The position numbers were made by a program, and so were the translations under genes. From DATLXU01 sp035575515 (GTDB lineage Bacteria; Acidobacteriota; Blastocatellia; UBA7656): a stretch of DNA of 64,000 nt. This document shows, in pieces, positions 51,580-62,000 of the stretch; position 1 is the first letter of the stretch; each line of letters opens with the position of its first letter. The notes beneath the pieces were generated by a model that did no database searches, was not told the origin of the DNA, and worked only from the letters and a program-made list of their open reading frames with translations. The stretch spans positions 84,957 through 148,956 of the forward strand of contig DATLXU010000136.1 in the NCBI GenBank assembly GCA_035575515.1, given 5' to 3'.

Positions 51580-52623
51580 ATGACAACGCTCGAAGCGTTT
51601 GTCGTACTCATAATAATTGTCGCCCTCATCTTTGATTTCGCAAACGGATGGCACGACGCCGCTAATTCAATTGCGACCGTAGTTTCAACCCGCGTGCTCT
51701 CGCCCGGAATCGCTGTCGTCTGGGCTGCCGCCTTCAACTTCATAGCCTTCGCCGTTTTCGGAACGCGCGTGGCCAATACCATCGGCGGAGACCTGGTAGA
51801 GATAAAACTGATAGAACCACAGTGGCAACTGTGGGTGCTGCTGTGCGGGCTGGTCGGCGCGATTGTGTGGGATGTGATAACGTGGTACTACGGATTGCCG
51901 TCGAGTTCGTCGCACGCGCTTGTCGGCGGCTATGCGGGCGCAGCTATTGCCGCGCGGCTGCTGCAAGGCAACGGCATAGCCGGACTGCTCAAGCCCGAAG
52001 GATGGATAAAGACTATCGCCTTTATTTTTCTGTCGCCCCTTGTGGGGATGGTAATCGGATTTTCGCTGATGGTTGCGATACTGTGGGTTTTTGGGAGATT
52101 CTCGCCTGACAGAGTTGATAAATTATTCCGCAAAGGTCAACTGATGTCTGCTGCGCTTTACAGTCTTGGTCACGGCGGAAACGACGCGCAAAAGACTATG
52201 GGTATCATCACTGCGGTGCTTGTTGCCGGAGGCCTGTTGAACTCTGGCGCGGGCGGGGCGCTCCCACCGATTCCGCTCTGGGTAGTACTCAGTTGCCATG
52301 CCGCAATCGCGCTTGGAACAATGTCGGGCGGCTGGCGCATTGTTCACACGATGGGGTCGCGCATAACGAAGCTCAGACCCGTCGGCGGATTCGCCGCAGA
52401 GACGGCAGGAGCCGCGACGCTTGCGATGGCAACTTACGGCGGAATTCCTGTCAGTACCACTCATACGATAACCGGAGCGATTGTCGGCGTAGGCGCAACG
52501 CGCAGGCTTTCAGCCGTGCGATGGGGAGTTGCGCGAACAGTCGTGTGGGCGTGGGTGCTGACCATACCGATGTCTGCGATAATCGCCGCCGTATCATTTC
52601 TGATCGTAAAGATATTTCATTGA
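51580..52623 (+). CDS. pit: Pit-family inorganic phosphate transporter
   Basis: A 347-residue membrane permease with about ten helices and the duplicated family signatures 'FANGWHDAANSIATVVSTRV' and 'GGNDAQKTMGIITAVLVAGG' plus 'GLPSSSSHALVGGYAGAAIA' and 'GIPVSTTHTITGAIVGVGAT'. It imports phosphate as a metal-phosphate complex with protons. Its DUF47 partner is upstream. GGCGGAGG lies before the ATG. Confidence 0.95.
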   Translation: MTTLEAFVVLIIIVALIFDFANGWHDAANSIATVVSTRVLSPGIAVVWAAAFNFIAFAVFGTRVANTIGGDLVEIKLIEPQWQLWVLLCGLVGAIVWDVITWYYGLPSSSSHALVGGYAGAAIAARLLQGNGIAGLLKPEGWIKTIAFIFLSPLVGMVIGFSLMVAILWVFGRFSPDRVDKLFRKGQLMSAALYSLGHGGNDAQKTMGIITAVLVAGGLLNSGAGGALPPIPLWVVLSCHAAIALGTMSGGWRIVHTMGSRITKLRPVGGFAAETAGAATLAMATYGGIPVSTTHTITGAIVGVGATRRLSAVRWGVARTVVWAWVLTIPMSAIIAAVSFLIVKIFH

Positions 52624-52633
52624 GAATTAATCC

Positions 52634-53059
52634 ATGCAAGAGAATCTTGACATACTTCCAATGCTACAAGAAAAGTTGCCGCCATTCTCGAGACTGCTTG
52701 GCATAAAATTCCTCAGCGCCTCAACAGAACGGCTCGTTGCAGAGATGGCGATTCGGGAAGAGCTTTGCACGACGCCCGCGATATTGCACGGAGGCGCAAT
52801 CATGGCCTTTGCAGACACGCTCGGCGCATGCGCGACGGTGATCAATCTTCGTGACGGCTTCGGTACTACAACGATTGAGTCAAAGACAAATTTCTTTGCT
52901 CCCGCACCTGTAGGCAGTAAAATTGTTGGCGAGTGCCTGCCGCTTCATCGCGGGAAAAGGACAATGGCTTGGCAGACGAAGATAACAAATGAGCAGGGGA
53001 AGCTGATCGCAGTTGTGACGCAGACTCAGATAGTTCTTGAACCTCAACCTTCAAAATGA
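52634..53059 (+). CDS. PaaI-family thioesterase (hotdog fold)
   Basis: A 141-residue hotdog-fold protein with 'ILHGGAIMAFADTLGACATV' and 'ESKTNFFAPAPVGSKIVGEC', the PaaI/YbgC-like thioesterase pattern, hydrolysing acyl-CoA thioesters. The gene follows the phosphate permease by only 10 bp, probably by simple operon packing rather than function. Nothing recognisable lies in the 240 bp after it. Confidence 0.88.
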   Translation: MQENLDILPMLQEKLPPFSRLLGIKFLSASTERLVAEMAIREELCTTPAILHGGAIMAFADTLGACATVINLRDGFGTTTIESKTNFFAPAPVGSKIVGECLPLHRGKRTMAWQTKITNEQGKLIAVVTQTQIVLEPQPSK

Positions 53060-53300
53060 CAGATGAGGCGCAAGGCACACACGTTTCATAGAGTATCGCC
53101 CGGTTGCCTCCCGGCTTCCGTTTCTAATCCTGTCGCGTGAACTTTATTCTATGCAAACTCTTTGCTAGGATTCTTTGGCCCGCAGTGGAAATCAAAAGTT
53201 AAAAGAGCATTAATCACTATTCGATGGGCAATTGTGTACTTGGCTTTTCAGATAATGGATTCATCTAAGACTGACTCACAGTTGAGAAGGCGTACAGAGA

Positions 53301-54428
53301 GTGACCGAAACAGCTTTGACTCCAAATGAAGAATCAACCACAATGCAACCATCGCACGACACGATGATCGCGGTCGAAGCATTGGAGAAGCGATACCCGC
53401 GCAGCCCCGTAAACGCGGTTGACGGTATAAGCTTTAACGTCGAGCGCGGCGAGATATTCGGGCTGCTCGGCCCGAACGGAGCAGGGAAGACGACGACCAT
53501 CGGCGTGCTGACAACTCGCGTGCTGCCTACGGGAGGGCGAGCCAGAATCGCTGGCATTGATGTCGTGGCCGACCCTGTTGGCGTCAAACCTCACATCGCA
53601 GTCGTTCCACAGCGCAACAACCTCGACCGCTCGCTCACGGCAATTGAGAACCTTACATTTCACGCCGCTTACTTCGGCATAGGGAGGCGCGAGCGGCACG
53701 AGCGCGCGATTGCGTTACTCAAACAGTTCGGTCTGGGCGAGCGCGCGAAAGACAAAGTTGATAAGTACAGCGGCGGCATGGCGCAGCGCCTGCTGATCGC
53801 TCGCGCGCTGATGCACTCGCCGAGCTTGCTCTTTTTGGATGAGCCGACAACGGGACTCGACCCGCAGGCGCGATTGTTTTTGTGGGAGATGATTGAAACG
53901 CTCAATCACAACGGGCTGACGATTATGATGACGACGCACGATATGGAAGAAGCCGAAAAGCTCTGCCATCGCGTCGCCATCATGGATCACGGAAAGATTC
54001 TCGCGCTCGATACGCCGAAGAACCTTAGCGCGATAGTCCCGGCAGGCACTCGCGTCGAGCTGCGCGTTCGAGCCGACGGCGGCCAGCAGGTGACCGATGA
54101 ATTGAAGGCTTCAATCCTTTCGACGATTCAGAGTTTTCCGGGCGTCACTGAAGCCGAATGGACAACGGCGGGGCCTCAAGCGAATGCTGCGGCTGCCGGG
54201 CCGCCTGCGTGGATGATGGCGATGATGGCTGGCGCGGGTGGCCCTACTCAGCCGCAACCAGACGGGGAGCCTATGATTCGCTTCTACGCAGTGCGAGGCG
54301 GCGAATTGGCCGTTAAGGCTGCGCAGACGATCTTGAGCGCGGGGCTTGAGCTTGCCGACCTGCACATAGCGCAGCCGAGCCTCGAAGACGTTTTCATCCA
54401 CCTGACGGGAAGGGGGTTACGAGATTGA
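53301..54428 (+). CDS. ABC-2 type exporter ATP-binding protein (DrrA-like)
   Basis: A 375-residue ATPase with Walker A GPNGAGKTT, signature 'YSGGMAQRLLIARAL', Walker B 'LLFLDEPTTGLDPQ' and a C-terminal regulatory part of about 110 residues interrupted by an Ala/Met-rich loop ('PPAWMMAMMAGAGG'). The class exports drugs, lipids or polysaccharides with an ABC-2 permease, encoded by the overlapping next gene. GTG 53301 begins the frame; ATG 53343 is an alternative. A promoter could not be placed. Confidence 0.9.
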   Translation: MTETALTPNEESTTMQPSHDTMIAVEALEKRYPRSPVNAVDGISFNVERGEIFGLLGPNGAGKTTTIGVLTTRVLPTGGRARIAGIDVVADPVGVKPHIAVVPQRNNLDRSLTAIENLTFHAAYFGIGRRERHERAIALLKQFGLGERAKDKVDKYSGGMAQRLLIARALMHSPSLLFLDEPTTGLDPQARLFLWEMIETLNHNGLTIMMTTHDMEEAEKLCHRVAIMDHGKILALDTPKNLSAIVPAGTRVELRVRADGGQQVTDELKASILSTIQSFPGVTEAEWTTAGPQANAAAAGPPAWMMAMMAGAGGPTQPQPDGEPMIRFYAVRGGELAVKAAQTILSAGLELADLHIAQPSLEDVFIHLTGRGLRD

Positions 54429-55252
54429 GCGCAACAACTTTGCCGATGAGCCACGCAGTTCAATCGCACGGACGCGCTCGAATGATTGCGAACGCTTTCC
54501 TGCACCTGCTCTGGCGCGACGTGTGGGTTACGCTCAGGAACTGGCAGGCGTTCCTTGCCATCACACTGCTCCAGCCGTTCTTTTTCCTTTTCATCTTTGG
54601 CCGCGTGCTTCCGATGCTAGGGCAGACAGCCCAAGGATTCGGAATGTTGTTTCTGCCGGGCATCATCGGGATGACGACGTTGCTTACGGCTATGCAATCT
54701 GTCGCGCTGCCATTGACGATTGAATTCGGTTACACGAAAGAGATTGAAGACAGATTGCTGTCGCCTCTGCCTGTCTGGCTTGTCGCCATTCAAAAACTGG
54801 TCTTTGCCGCATCGCGCGGTTTGATCGCAGGAGCGATGATCATCCCGATGGGCCGGATAATACTCGGCAGCGGGTTCTATCTGAGCCTTGAGCGATTCTG
54901 GTTGCTGATACCGATTTCGATTCTTTGCGCATTGGCGGGCGCGGCGCTTGGGCTGACGATGGGAACAATGATTCAGCCCGCTCAGATCGGGTTGATGTTT
55001 TCGGTAGTGCTGACGCCGCTGCTATTCACCGGATGCGTCTATTACCCTTGGGCAATGCTTGATCGCCTGCGCTGGTTTCAGATAATCACCTGCTTCAGCC
55101 CGTTGACTTATGCAAGCGAAGGATTCCGAGCTTCGCTCGTGCCGCAGGTTCCGCACATGCCTGTGCTGTTCATCATCGCGGGACAGGTTGTATTTCTGAT
55201 TTTCTTCGGTTATCTCGGAGTGCGCGGTTTTCTCCGCAAAGCGATTGATTGA
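54425..55252 (+). CDS. ABC-2 type transporter permease
   Basis: A 275-residue membrane protein with six hydrophobic segments and the ABC-2 core ('FLPGIIGMTTLLTAMQSVAL', 'GCVYYPWAMLDRLRWFQIIT', 'FSPLTYASEGFRASLVPQ'). TTG 54425 overlaps the previous stop by 4 bp and follows a purine-rich GGAAGGGGG; ATG 54446 is an alternative. It is the permease for the adjacent DrrA-like ATPase. Confidence 0.9.
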   Translation: MSATTLPMSHAVQSHGRARMIANAFLHLLWRDVWVTLRNWQAFLAITLLQPFFFLFIFGRVLPMLGQTAQGFGMLFLPGIIGMTTLLTAMQSVALPLTIEFGYTKEIEDRLLSPLPVWLVAIQKLVFAASRGLIAGAMIIPMGRIILGSGFYLSLERFWLLIPISILCALAGAALGLTMGTMIQPAQIGLMFSVVLTPLLFTGCVYYPWAMLDRLRWFQIITCFSPLTYASEGFRASLVPQVPHMPVLFIIAGQVVFLIFFGYLGVRGFLRKAID

Positions 55253-55270
55253 TTCCTGTTAGGAGGCAAT

Positions 55271-58200
55271 ATGCTCAAACGCAACTCAATTGTTTTCTTG
55301 TTGCTATCTGTACTTTTAATTTCAAACGCGCCCGTCAAAGCTGATGGGCCGCAGGAAAAATCTATTTCGTCGGCTGCGCCGATAAAGCCGGGCCGCGCGC
55401 CCAATCAGCCGATTGATGAAGAGTACTCGAAAAAAATTCGCGAGTACACGACCGAGCCTTTCTTTTTATCGCCGCTCGTCGAGTACCTGCCCGCGTCAAA
55501 GACTGTGCCGACTCCGAAAGCTGTGCTTGGCGACATAGCGGGCGCGCCGGGCAAGCTGCCTTATTCGATGGATGTCTATCGCTACATGCGAATGCTTGAA
55601 AAGGCTACGCCACGCGTGAAAGTCTTTTCAATCGGCACAACAGAAGAGGGCCGCGAGATGATTGCTGTCGCCGTCTCTTCGGAAGCCAACATGTCGAAGC
55701 TCGAAGAGAACCGCGCGCGACTCGCAAAGCTCGCTGACCCGCGCACGATCAACATGAACGATGACGAGGCTGAGCGATTGGTCGCGGCCTCGACCCCGGT
55801 ATATTACATCACGGGAACGATTCATTCGCCGGAAACAGGCGCGCCAACCGCGCTCATGGAGCTTGCCTATCGCCTTGCGGTTGACGAAAGCCCTTACATC
55901 AAATCAATCCGCGACGGCATCATTACGCTCATCACCCCTATTGTTGAAGTTGACGGGCGAGACCGTCAGGTTGATGTTTACAACTGGCACCTTGCGCACC
56001 CGAACGAGAACTGGCCGCCGCTCGTTTACTGGGGCCACTACGTCGCGCACGACAACAACCGCGACGCGATGGGAGTGACGCTCAAGCTCACGCGCAACGT
56101 GCTCAACACGTTCACAAGCTGGAAGGCGCAGGTGCTTCACGATCTGCACGAATCGGTTCCATATCTGTATGACAACACGGTTGGCGACGGGCCATACAAC
56201 GCGTGGCTCGACCCTATACTTACAGATGAATGGCAAATGCTCGGCTGGCATAATGTGTCGGAGATGACGAAATTCGGGATGCCCGGCGTGTTCACGCACG
56301 GCACGTTCGACACGTGGTCGCCGGGTTATCTAATGTTCATCGCCGCAATGCACAACGGCATAAGCAGACTGTATGAAACGTTCGGCAACGGCGGGGCCGA
56401 TACTGTGGAACGTACGCTTTCGCCGAACGAGTACTCGCGCACCTGGTATCGCCAGAATCCGCCGCTGCCGCGCGTGAAGTGGTCGCAGCGCAACAATAAC
56501 AATTACGAGCAAACCGCGCTGCTCACGACGCTGCACTACTTCAGCGAAAACAGCAAGCTATTCCTGAAGAACTTCTACCTTAAGAGCAAGCGATCAATTG
56601 AAAAGCCTAAGACATCGGGACCTGCAGCTTATGTTTTTCCTGCCGACGATCCGCGACCGGGCGCGCAGGCCGAGCTTTTGAGAATTCTTCAAGCGCAGGG
56701 ATGCGAAATCTCGCGCGCGACAGCTCCGTTTACAGTCACAGTGAAGAAGAAAAAACTTCAACGCGCGCCCGACGCTGAAGCAAAGGCTGAAGCGCAGGCT
56801 TCAAATCAAACGCGAGACGCGAGCCAGTCGCCGCCTTCCAACGAAAGGCAGGTATCAGAGCAGGTTCGCGCTCAAGAGCAACGCCAGCCTGCCAGCCAAA
56901 CTGCTGGGCAGGACCGCAAGATGGTTGAGACGACCGAGACGCGGCAATTTCCAGCAGGCAGCTACATCGTTCGCATGGACCAGCCCTACAGCCGAATCGC
57001 GGATGCGCTGTTGGATTATCAATACTGGAGTCCGAACGATCCGCAAAAGAATGTCTATGACGACACGGGCTGGACCTTTGGCGAGCTTGGCAACGTGCAG
57101 GTCATGCGTGTGACCGATGTGAACGTGCTCAACGCGCCGATGGAGCGAGTCGCCGGAGAGGTTCGCGCGCCGGGCAGAGTGAAGGGAAGCGGTTCCATCT
57201 TCATCGTCAATCACAACACCGACAACACGCTTATAACTTTGCGCTATCGTTTGAAAGACGCAACGTTCGATGTCGCCGAAGAGCCTTTTGAAGCAGCGGG
57301 TCAGAAATTCAATCGCGGCTCGTTCATCATTCGCAATGTTTCGCAGGCCGATCTTGACCGCGCAGTTCAAGAGCTAAGCCTGACGGCTTTCGCCGTAAGC
57401 GATGCGCCTTCGGTGAAAACTCACGCAGTGAAAGCGCCGCGCATTGCGATAATGCATACCTGGCTTGCGACTCAGGACGAAGGCTGGTGGCGTATGGCCT
57501 TCGATCAATTGAATATCCCTTACGACTACATCAGCACGCAAACGGCGGCGAAAGAGAGTGACCTGCGCTCGAAATACGATGTGATAATTTTCGCGCCAGT
57601 CGGTCGCGGAAATCCTATTGCAATTGTCGAAGGCATGCCGACGTGGGGAAATCCTCTGCCCTGGAAGAAGACCGAGTTGACGCCAAATCTTGGACGCATA
57701 GACTCGACTGACGACATGAGACCGGGACTTGGATGGAGCGGAGTCGCTAACCTTCAAGCGTTCGTTCGCAAAGGCGGGCTGTTTATTACTTCGATGGACA
57801 CGACGAACTTTGCCGTGTCGTTAGGCTTTGCGCCTGGAGTTTCGATTCAGCAGCCGCAGCGATTGAAGGTGACCGGAAGCATTCTCCGCGCCAAGTTTGT
57901 TGATTCGGCAAGTCCAATTGCCTACGGTTACGGCGACAAGCTTTCGATCTATTGCTACGACGGGCCGATTTTCAATGTGAGCAACATAGTCGGGGGTGGG
58001 CGTGGCCGCCGCCGCTCGCCTGAAGATCGCGACCGCCCGACAGGGCGCGGAACGGTTGACGACCCTGATTATCCGCAGGACCGCGCGCCTGTTGAGTTAC
58101 CCGAAGAACCTCACGCAGAAGTGTGGGAGGCTCTGCCGGTAACAGACGAGCAGCGGCGCAATGGTATATTCGTCATTCCGCCCGAAGCGAGGCCGCGCGT

Positions 58201-58435
58201 CGTGCTTCGTTATGGAGACAACCGCGATTTGCTTGTGTCTGGATTGCTCGACGCGGGCAACGAGATAGCGCAGCACGCGGCGGTGATTGACGTGCCGTTG
58301 GGCGGCGGCCACGTCGTGTTGTTTTCGAATAATCCTGTGTGGCGAGGCGAGACGCAGGGAAGCTACTTTCTTGTCTTCAACGCGATCTTGAACTTCGACA
58401 ACCTGAACGCGGGCCGCAAGCTCGATGAAAAATAG
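55271..58435 (+). CDS. Large secreted M14-family zinc carboxypeptidase-like protein
   Basis: A 1054-residue protein with signal peptide and an N-terminal M14 domain: zinc motif HSPE at residues 185-188 ('TGTIHSPETGAPTALMELAY') and the third ligand histidine in 'QVLHDLHESVPYLYDN'. Residues of about 490-560 are a Gln/Ala/Ser-rich linker. The C-terminal 480 residues are beta-rich, including 'IAIMHTWLATQDEGWWRMAF' and a Rossmann-like glutamine amidotransferase-like stretch, as in other very large bacterial M14 proteins. GGAGGCAAT precedes the ATG. Role: peptide or peptidoglycan cleavage outside the cell; substrate unknown. Confidence 0.9.
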   Translation: MLKRNSIVFLLLSVLLISNAPVKADGPQEKSISSAAPIKPGRAPNQPIDEEYSKKIREYTTEPFFLSPLVEYLPASKTVPTPKAVLGDIAGAPGKLPYSMDVYRYMRMLEKATPRVKVFSIGTTEEGREMIAVAVSSEANMSKLEENRARLAKLADPRTINMNDDEAERLVAASTPVYYITGTIHSPETGAPTALMELAYRLAVDESPYIKSIRDGIITLITPIVEVDGRDRQVDVYNWHLAHPNENWPPLVYWGHYVAHDNNRDAMGVTLKLTRNVLNTFTSWKAQVLHDLHESVPYLYDNTVGDGPYNAWLDPILTDEWQMLGWHNVSEMTKFGMPGVFTHGTFDTWSPGYLMFIAAMHNGISRLYETFGNGGADTVERTLSPNEYSRTWYRQNPPLPRVKWSQRNNNNYEQTALLTTLHYFSENSKLFLKNFYLKSKRSIEKPKTSGPAAYVFPADDPRPGAQAELLRILQAQGCEISRATAPFTVTVKKKKLQRAPDAEAKAEAQASNQTRDASQSPPSNERQVSEQVRAQEQRQPASQTAGQDRKMVETTETRQFPAGSYIVRMDQPYSRIADALLDYQYWSPNDPQKNVYDDTGWTFGELGNVQVMRVTDVNVLNAPMERVAGEVRAPGRVKGSGSIFIVNHNTDNTLITLRYRLKDATFDVAEEPFEAAGQKFNRGSFIIRNVSQADLDRAVQELSLTAFAVSDAPSVKTHAVKAPRIAIMHTWLATQDEGWWRMAFDQLNIPYDYISTQTAAKESDLRSKYDVIIFAPVGRGNPIAIVEGMPTWGNPLPWKKTELTPNLGRIDSTDDMRPGLGWSGVANLQAFVRKGGLFITSMDTTNFAVSLGFAPGVSIQQPQRLKVTGSILRAKFVDSASPIAYGYGDKLSIYCYDGPIFNVSNIVGGGRGRRRSPEDRDRPTGRGTVDDPDYPQDRAPVELPEEPHAEVWEALPVTDEQRRNGIFVIPPEARPRVVLRYGDNRDLLVSGLLDAGNEIAQHAAVIDVPLGGGHVVLFSNNPVWRGETQGSYFLVFNAILNFDNLNAGRKLDEK

Positions 58436-58482
58436 GACGGTTATCGAGCGCGAATCGTCCTGGAATTAGACTTGTGAAATAA

Positions 58483-58540
58483 AACCGCAGAGAGCGACGG
58501 GCCATAATTCAATATACCTCGCGCTCTCTGCGGTTCTTTT
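58483..58540 (+). terminator. Terminator-like hairpin between converging genes
   Basis: AACCGCAGAGAGCG (58483-58496) pairs with CGCTCTCTGCGGTT (58522-58535) over 14 bp with a 25-nt loop, then CTTTTG. Flanking A and T runs allow function on both strands, serving the peptidase gene and the small minus-strand gene. Confidence 0.7.
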
Positions 58541-58576
58541 GTTCGTAGCATTCAATTGTGAGTTGATATGGGCGAA

Positions 58577-58813
58577 TCAGCCTTTTGCTATCCGTTGCGA
58601 GATCTTAGCGACGGCTTTTGAAGTGACCGCCTGAATTTCGCGGCGCAACGAATTGTCGCTTAACTGGCTGGCCAATTCGTGTATCGAAAGCACCGATGTC
58701 AATTGACCTACCGGTCCCGGATCATCCGGCCCTGGATCGCCCCCGTGAATCAGAAGCCAGAGTAGAATCGGATTCTTAACAACCGCTCGCTGCTCTTTCA
58801 GTTTTGCGCTCAT
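58577..58813 (-). CDS. Small protein with GGDPGPDDPGP segment, unknown
   Basis: A 78-residue product with a hydrophobic patch 'NPILLWLLIHGGDPGPDDPG' followed by an amphipathic helical tail ('QAVTSKAVAKISQRIAKG'). An AAAGGA site lies 8 nt before the ATG. It could be a small membrane-associated or precursor peptide; no modification genes are adjacent. I do not recognise the family. A terminator-like hairpin lies just downstream of its stop. Confidence 0.6.
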   Translation of the reverse strand: MSAKLKEQRAVVKNPILLWLLIHGGDPGPDDPGPVGQLTSVLSIHELASQLSDNSLRREIQAVTSKAVAKISQRIAKG

Positions 58814-58935
58814 AAAATATCCTTTCGCTCAAGAATCTGGAGAAGAGGAATGGGGAGGAATCATACCTTCTTCCCTATCTTTCATTAGACGACATTTTTC
58901 TTACTTGTAATGCAAACGGGTTTGGAGATTCAGGA

Positions 58936-58995
58936 TTCACCGAAAAGACGCAAAGGACACAGAGGTAACGCAGAGCTTTCTTTAGCCGCGGTGAA
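58936..58995. repeat. Degenerate CACAGAGG-type repeat with short flanking stem
   Basis: TTCACCG (58936-58942) pairs with CGGTGAA (58989-58995) around an A/G-rich stretch containing GACGCAAAGGACACAGAGG and ACGCAGAG. Such stretches occur intergenically in many bacteria with 7-8 bp rhythm. It may be a weaker relative of elements A-C. Confidence 0.35.
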
Positions 58996-59029
58996 CTGGC
59001 GGTGACGTAAACGCTCCGATTGGAGCCGC

Positions 59030-59072
59030 AAGCAAAAAGAGCGGCTGACTTAAATTCTAAAGTCAGCCGCTC
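59030..59072 (-). terminator. Intrinsic terminator of the TonB receptor gene
   Basis: On the minus strand a perfect 13-bp stem (GAGCGGCTGACTT at 59039-59051 with AAGTCAGCCGCTC at 59060-59072) is followed directly by TTTTT. It begins 27 nt after the stop codon at 59099. Confidence 0.9.
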
Positions 59073-59098
59073 GCGGTTAAGGTGAACTTTGTTGCTTC

Positions 59099-62000
59099 TT
59101 AGAAGCTGTACCTCAGTCCGAACTGGACGTTGCGCATACGCGCGCCCGGAGCGAGGCCGAATATCTTTCCAGCCGTCGCGGGGTTGCAATCAACGCAGCT
59201 ATCCGGGTTGCTTAGGTTCACTTTGTTGAAGATGTTGAATATCTCTGCTCTGAACTCCAGCTTTTGCCCTTCGGTTATGCGGAAGTTCTTGAACAAAGAC
59301 AGGTCCGTGTTGAAGAACGAAGGCCCGCGCAAGGTATTTCGGCCAACATTGCCGAATTTGCCCGGCGCTGCTTTGGCCCACGGCGTGCCCGGTCCAATGC
59401 CGACCTTGAACCAGCCGTGCTGATCCGGGTTGTCAACGTCCGGGTCGCCAACCTTATCGGGTCGGCAAGGTCCTGAGTTGACGGAACAGTTCGCGCCCGA
59501 AACGCCCGGAGTGAACGCAAGGCCGCTCATCCAGGTCGTGATGGAGTTGACCTGCCATCCGCCTAGTATGAAATCAACAGCCCTCGGCGCATCTGATAGG
59601 AATCGTCTGCCGCGGCCGAACGGCAAATCCATCACGTCCGAGAAGAGGAAGACGTGCGTGCGGTCGAAGCTTGTAGGCCCGCGCGTCACGCTGCGGTCCC
59701 AGATGAAATAATCGGCATCGTCATTCGTGGCCCGCTGCAACGTGTAGTGAGCCAGAATGCTCATGCCCGGAATGCGAGTCTCGAACTTCGTCTGCAAGGC
59801 GTTGTATCGGTTATCGGCGCAGTTGCAGTAGTAATCAATGCCCTGCGTCCAACCGAAACGACCGAAGAATGGCTTGCGAAGATCGGAGTTCGGGATCGAG
59901 AGATCGCTGAACGGTTGATTCACGTTGAACGCAGGTCCGTCGCCTGCGAATACGTGCGTACCCTTGTTGCCGACGTAGCCAACTTCGAGAGACGTATTCC
60001 GCGACAGTTGATGCTGAACCATCACGTTCCATGCATCGAGCGTCGGCAGCCGCATCTCGAAGGGGCGCGCGCGAGCAAATATCCCGTTGGGCAACGGGAG
60101 TCGCCCGTTCGACGGAACAGCCGGAAAGACCGGCGGCGTCGGACCTTGAGCCAGCGTGAAGACGCGCTGGAAGTTCTGAGCCGTCAACTCCTGCGCCGAA
60201 AGCACAGGCAGGTTCTGCGTCACCGTGTGACCGAAAAGCGAGCCGAACACTCCTATGTCAAAGCTGCGGCCATAGCCTGCGCGAATGACCGTGCTGTCAT
60301 TCAATTGATAGGCTATTCCGAGTCGCGGCGCGAGCGCCTTGTAGCTCATGTCGACGTTGAAGTGACGGTTGACCTCGCCGACTCCGCCGACGAACAACTC
60401 GCCAGTTTCCAGATTGAGCAAGCTGCCCGTGCCCGCCTCTTTGATCCTCTCAGGGAAGATCAATTCCCACCTCAGGCCGTAGTTGAGCGTCAGCTTCTGG
60501 CTCTTGCGCCACGTGTCCTGGCCGTAGAAGAACCAGCGTCGCTGCCGCTCCGCCGCGTCCGTTACAGTGCTGACGTAGCGCGTGAAGAACGTCACGTCTC
60601 CAAGCAGGAACGATGCGATGCCAAGCCCTCCGCTGAACGTGCCGTTCGGATTAATCTGAGCCGTGCGGGCTTCGTTGAATTCCAACTGACCCGCGCGGTG
60701 ACGGTCCGAAGGCACGCGCAGGTTTTGCGCGTAGCGAATGTCACCGCCCGTCCTCCACGTATGGTTGCCGCGAATGAAGCTCCAGTTATTGACGAACTGG
60801 AACTGTTGTTCCTGTTGATCGAGCGGGCAGTTGCATCCGTTCGGGTCGAGCGCGAATCCGAGCTTGAATCCGCCCGGCCCGAATATGTTGAAGAACGGCA
60901 TGCCGGAAGTGAAGAAGTCGTCGACGTTCAATCCGGGTATGCCCGCGTCTGCCGCTGGCTTTGTGCCCACTCCGCCCGGAAGCACGTTCACGCGATAACG
61001 GAAGAATCCGAATCGGAAATCGGTAATTGTGCTTGGGCTGAGCGTGTAGTCGAAACCGGCTGCAAGCGACTGGTTGCGAACGTCCGAAAATCCAGCGAAG
61101 CGGGCGCCGCTCAATCCTTCGCCGCCGAGCAGGAACCCGAACGCGCCGGGTTTGGCGCGATTGAACTTGGCGAAGCTGTAGCGGCCAAAGAAGTGAAGCT
61201 TCTCACTCCAGAAATGGTCGTCGCGGATGTCGAACTGGTCGCCGTTGAAAACATCCGTGCCCGACGCGCTGAAGTTGTTGCTGATTCCGGCTCCGGGCAC
61301 GTTCGGCGTCGGAATCTGGTTAATCAGCGCGAGCGCCTGCGGCGACAGGCGACCCTGCGGGATGCGATTGTTCGCAAACGGAATGCGCCCCACGCCGGTC
61401 GCCGGATTGCCAGTCAGCGGGTCGAATATTTGATTTGGGTATTCACTCAGGTCGCCAGTGCGGGCGCGCAGTGTTGGCACAGTCGTCAGAACTGAAGCGC
61501 CCTCCTTGCTGCGCGTGCCTTGATAGTCGCCAAAGAAAAAGTTTTTGTCTTTCTTTATCTTCCATCCGAACGAGCCGCCGAACTGGCTCCAGAGGCTTTC
61601 CGGCAACGCCCTGTGCGTGACGGAATCCTCAACGCTTTGCGAAAACGGGTCGCGCGCCTGGAGCAGGTCATTGCGGCGGAAGAGGAACGCGCTGCCGTGC
61701 GGGTTGTTGCTGCCCGAACGAGTCTGAGCTGTAACGACCCCGGCTGTAGCAAGCCCGAATTCCGCGTCATAGTTCTGCGTCGTCACTTTGGCTTCGGTTG
61801 TTGATTCAAGCGTCGGGTTGATAACGATGATTCCCAGAATGGGATCGCGGTTATCCGTCCCGTCGAGTTGATATGAAGTCCCGCTGAAGTGCTGGCCGTT
61901 GACCATTATCTGGATCGAGCCTTGAGGGTTTTCGCTCGCGGCGTGCTGCCAGCCCAGTTGTTGAGTTCCCGGAGTGAGCAACTCAAACGTCGTGAAGTTG

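Noticed and set aside
59654..61495. 613-codon open frame on the plus strand
   Set aside because: It is antisense to the TonB receptor, is Arg/Val/Ala-rich without domains, and the opposite strand encodes a complete receptor with signal peptide and terminator.
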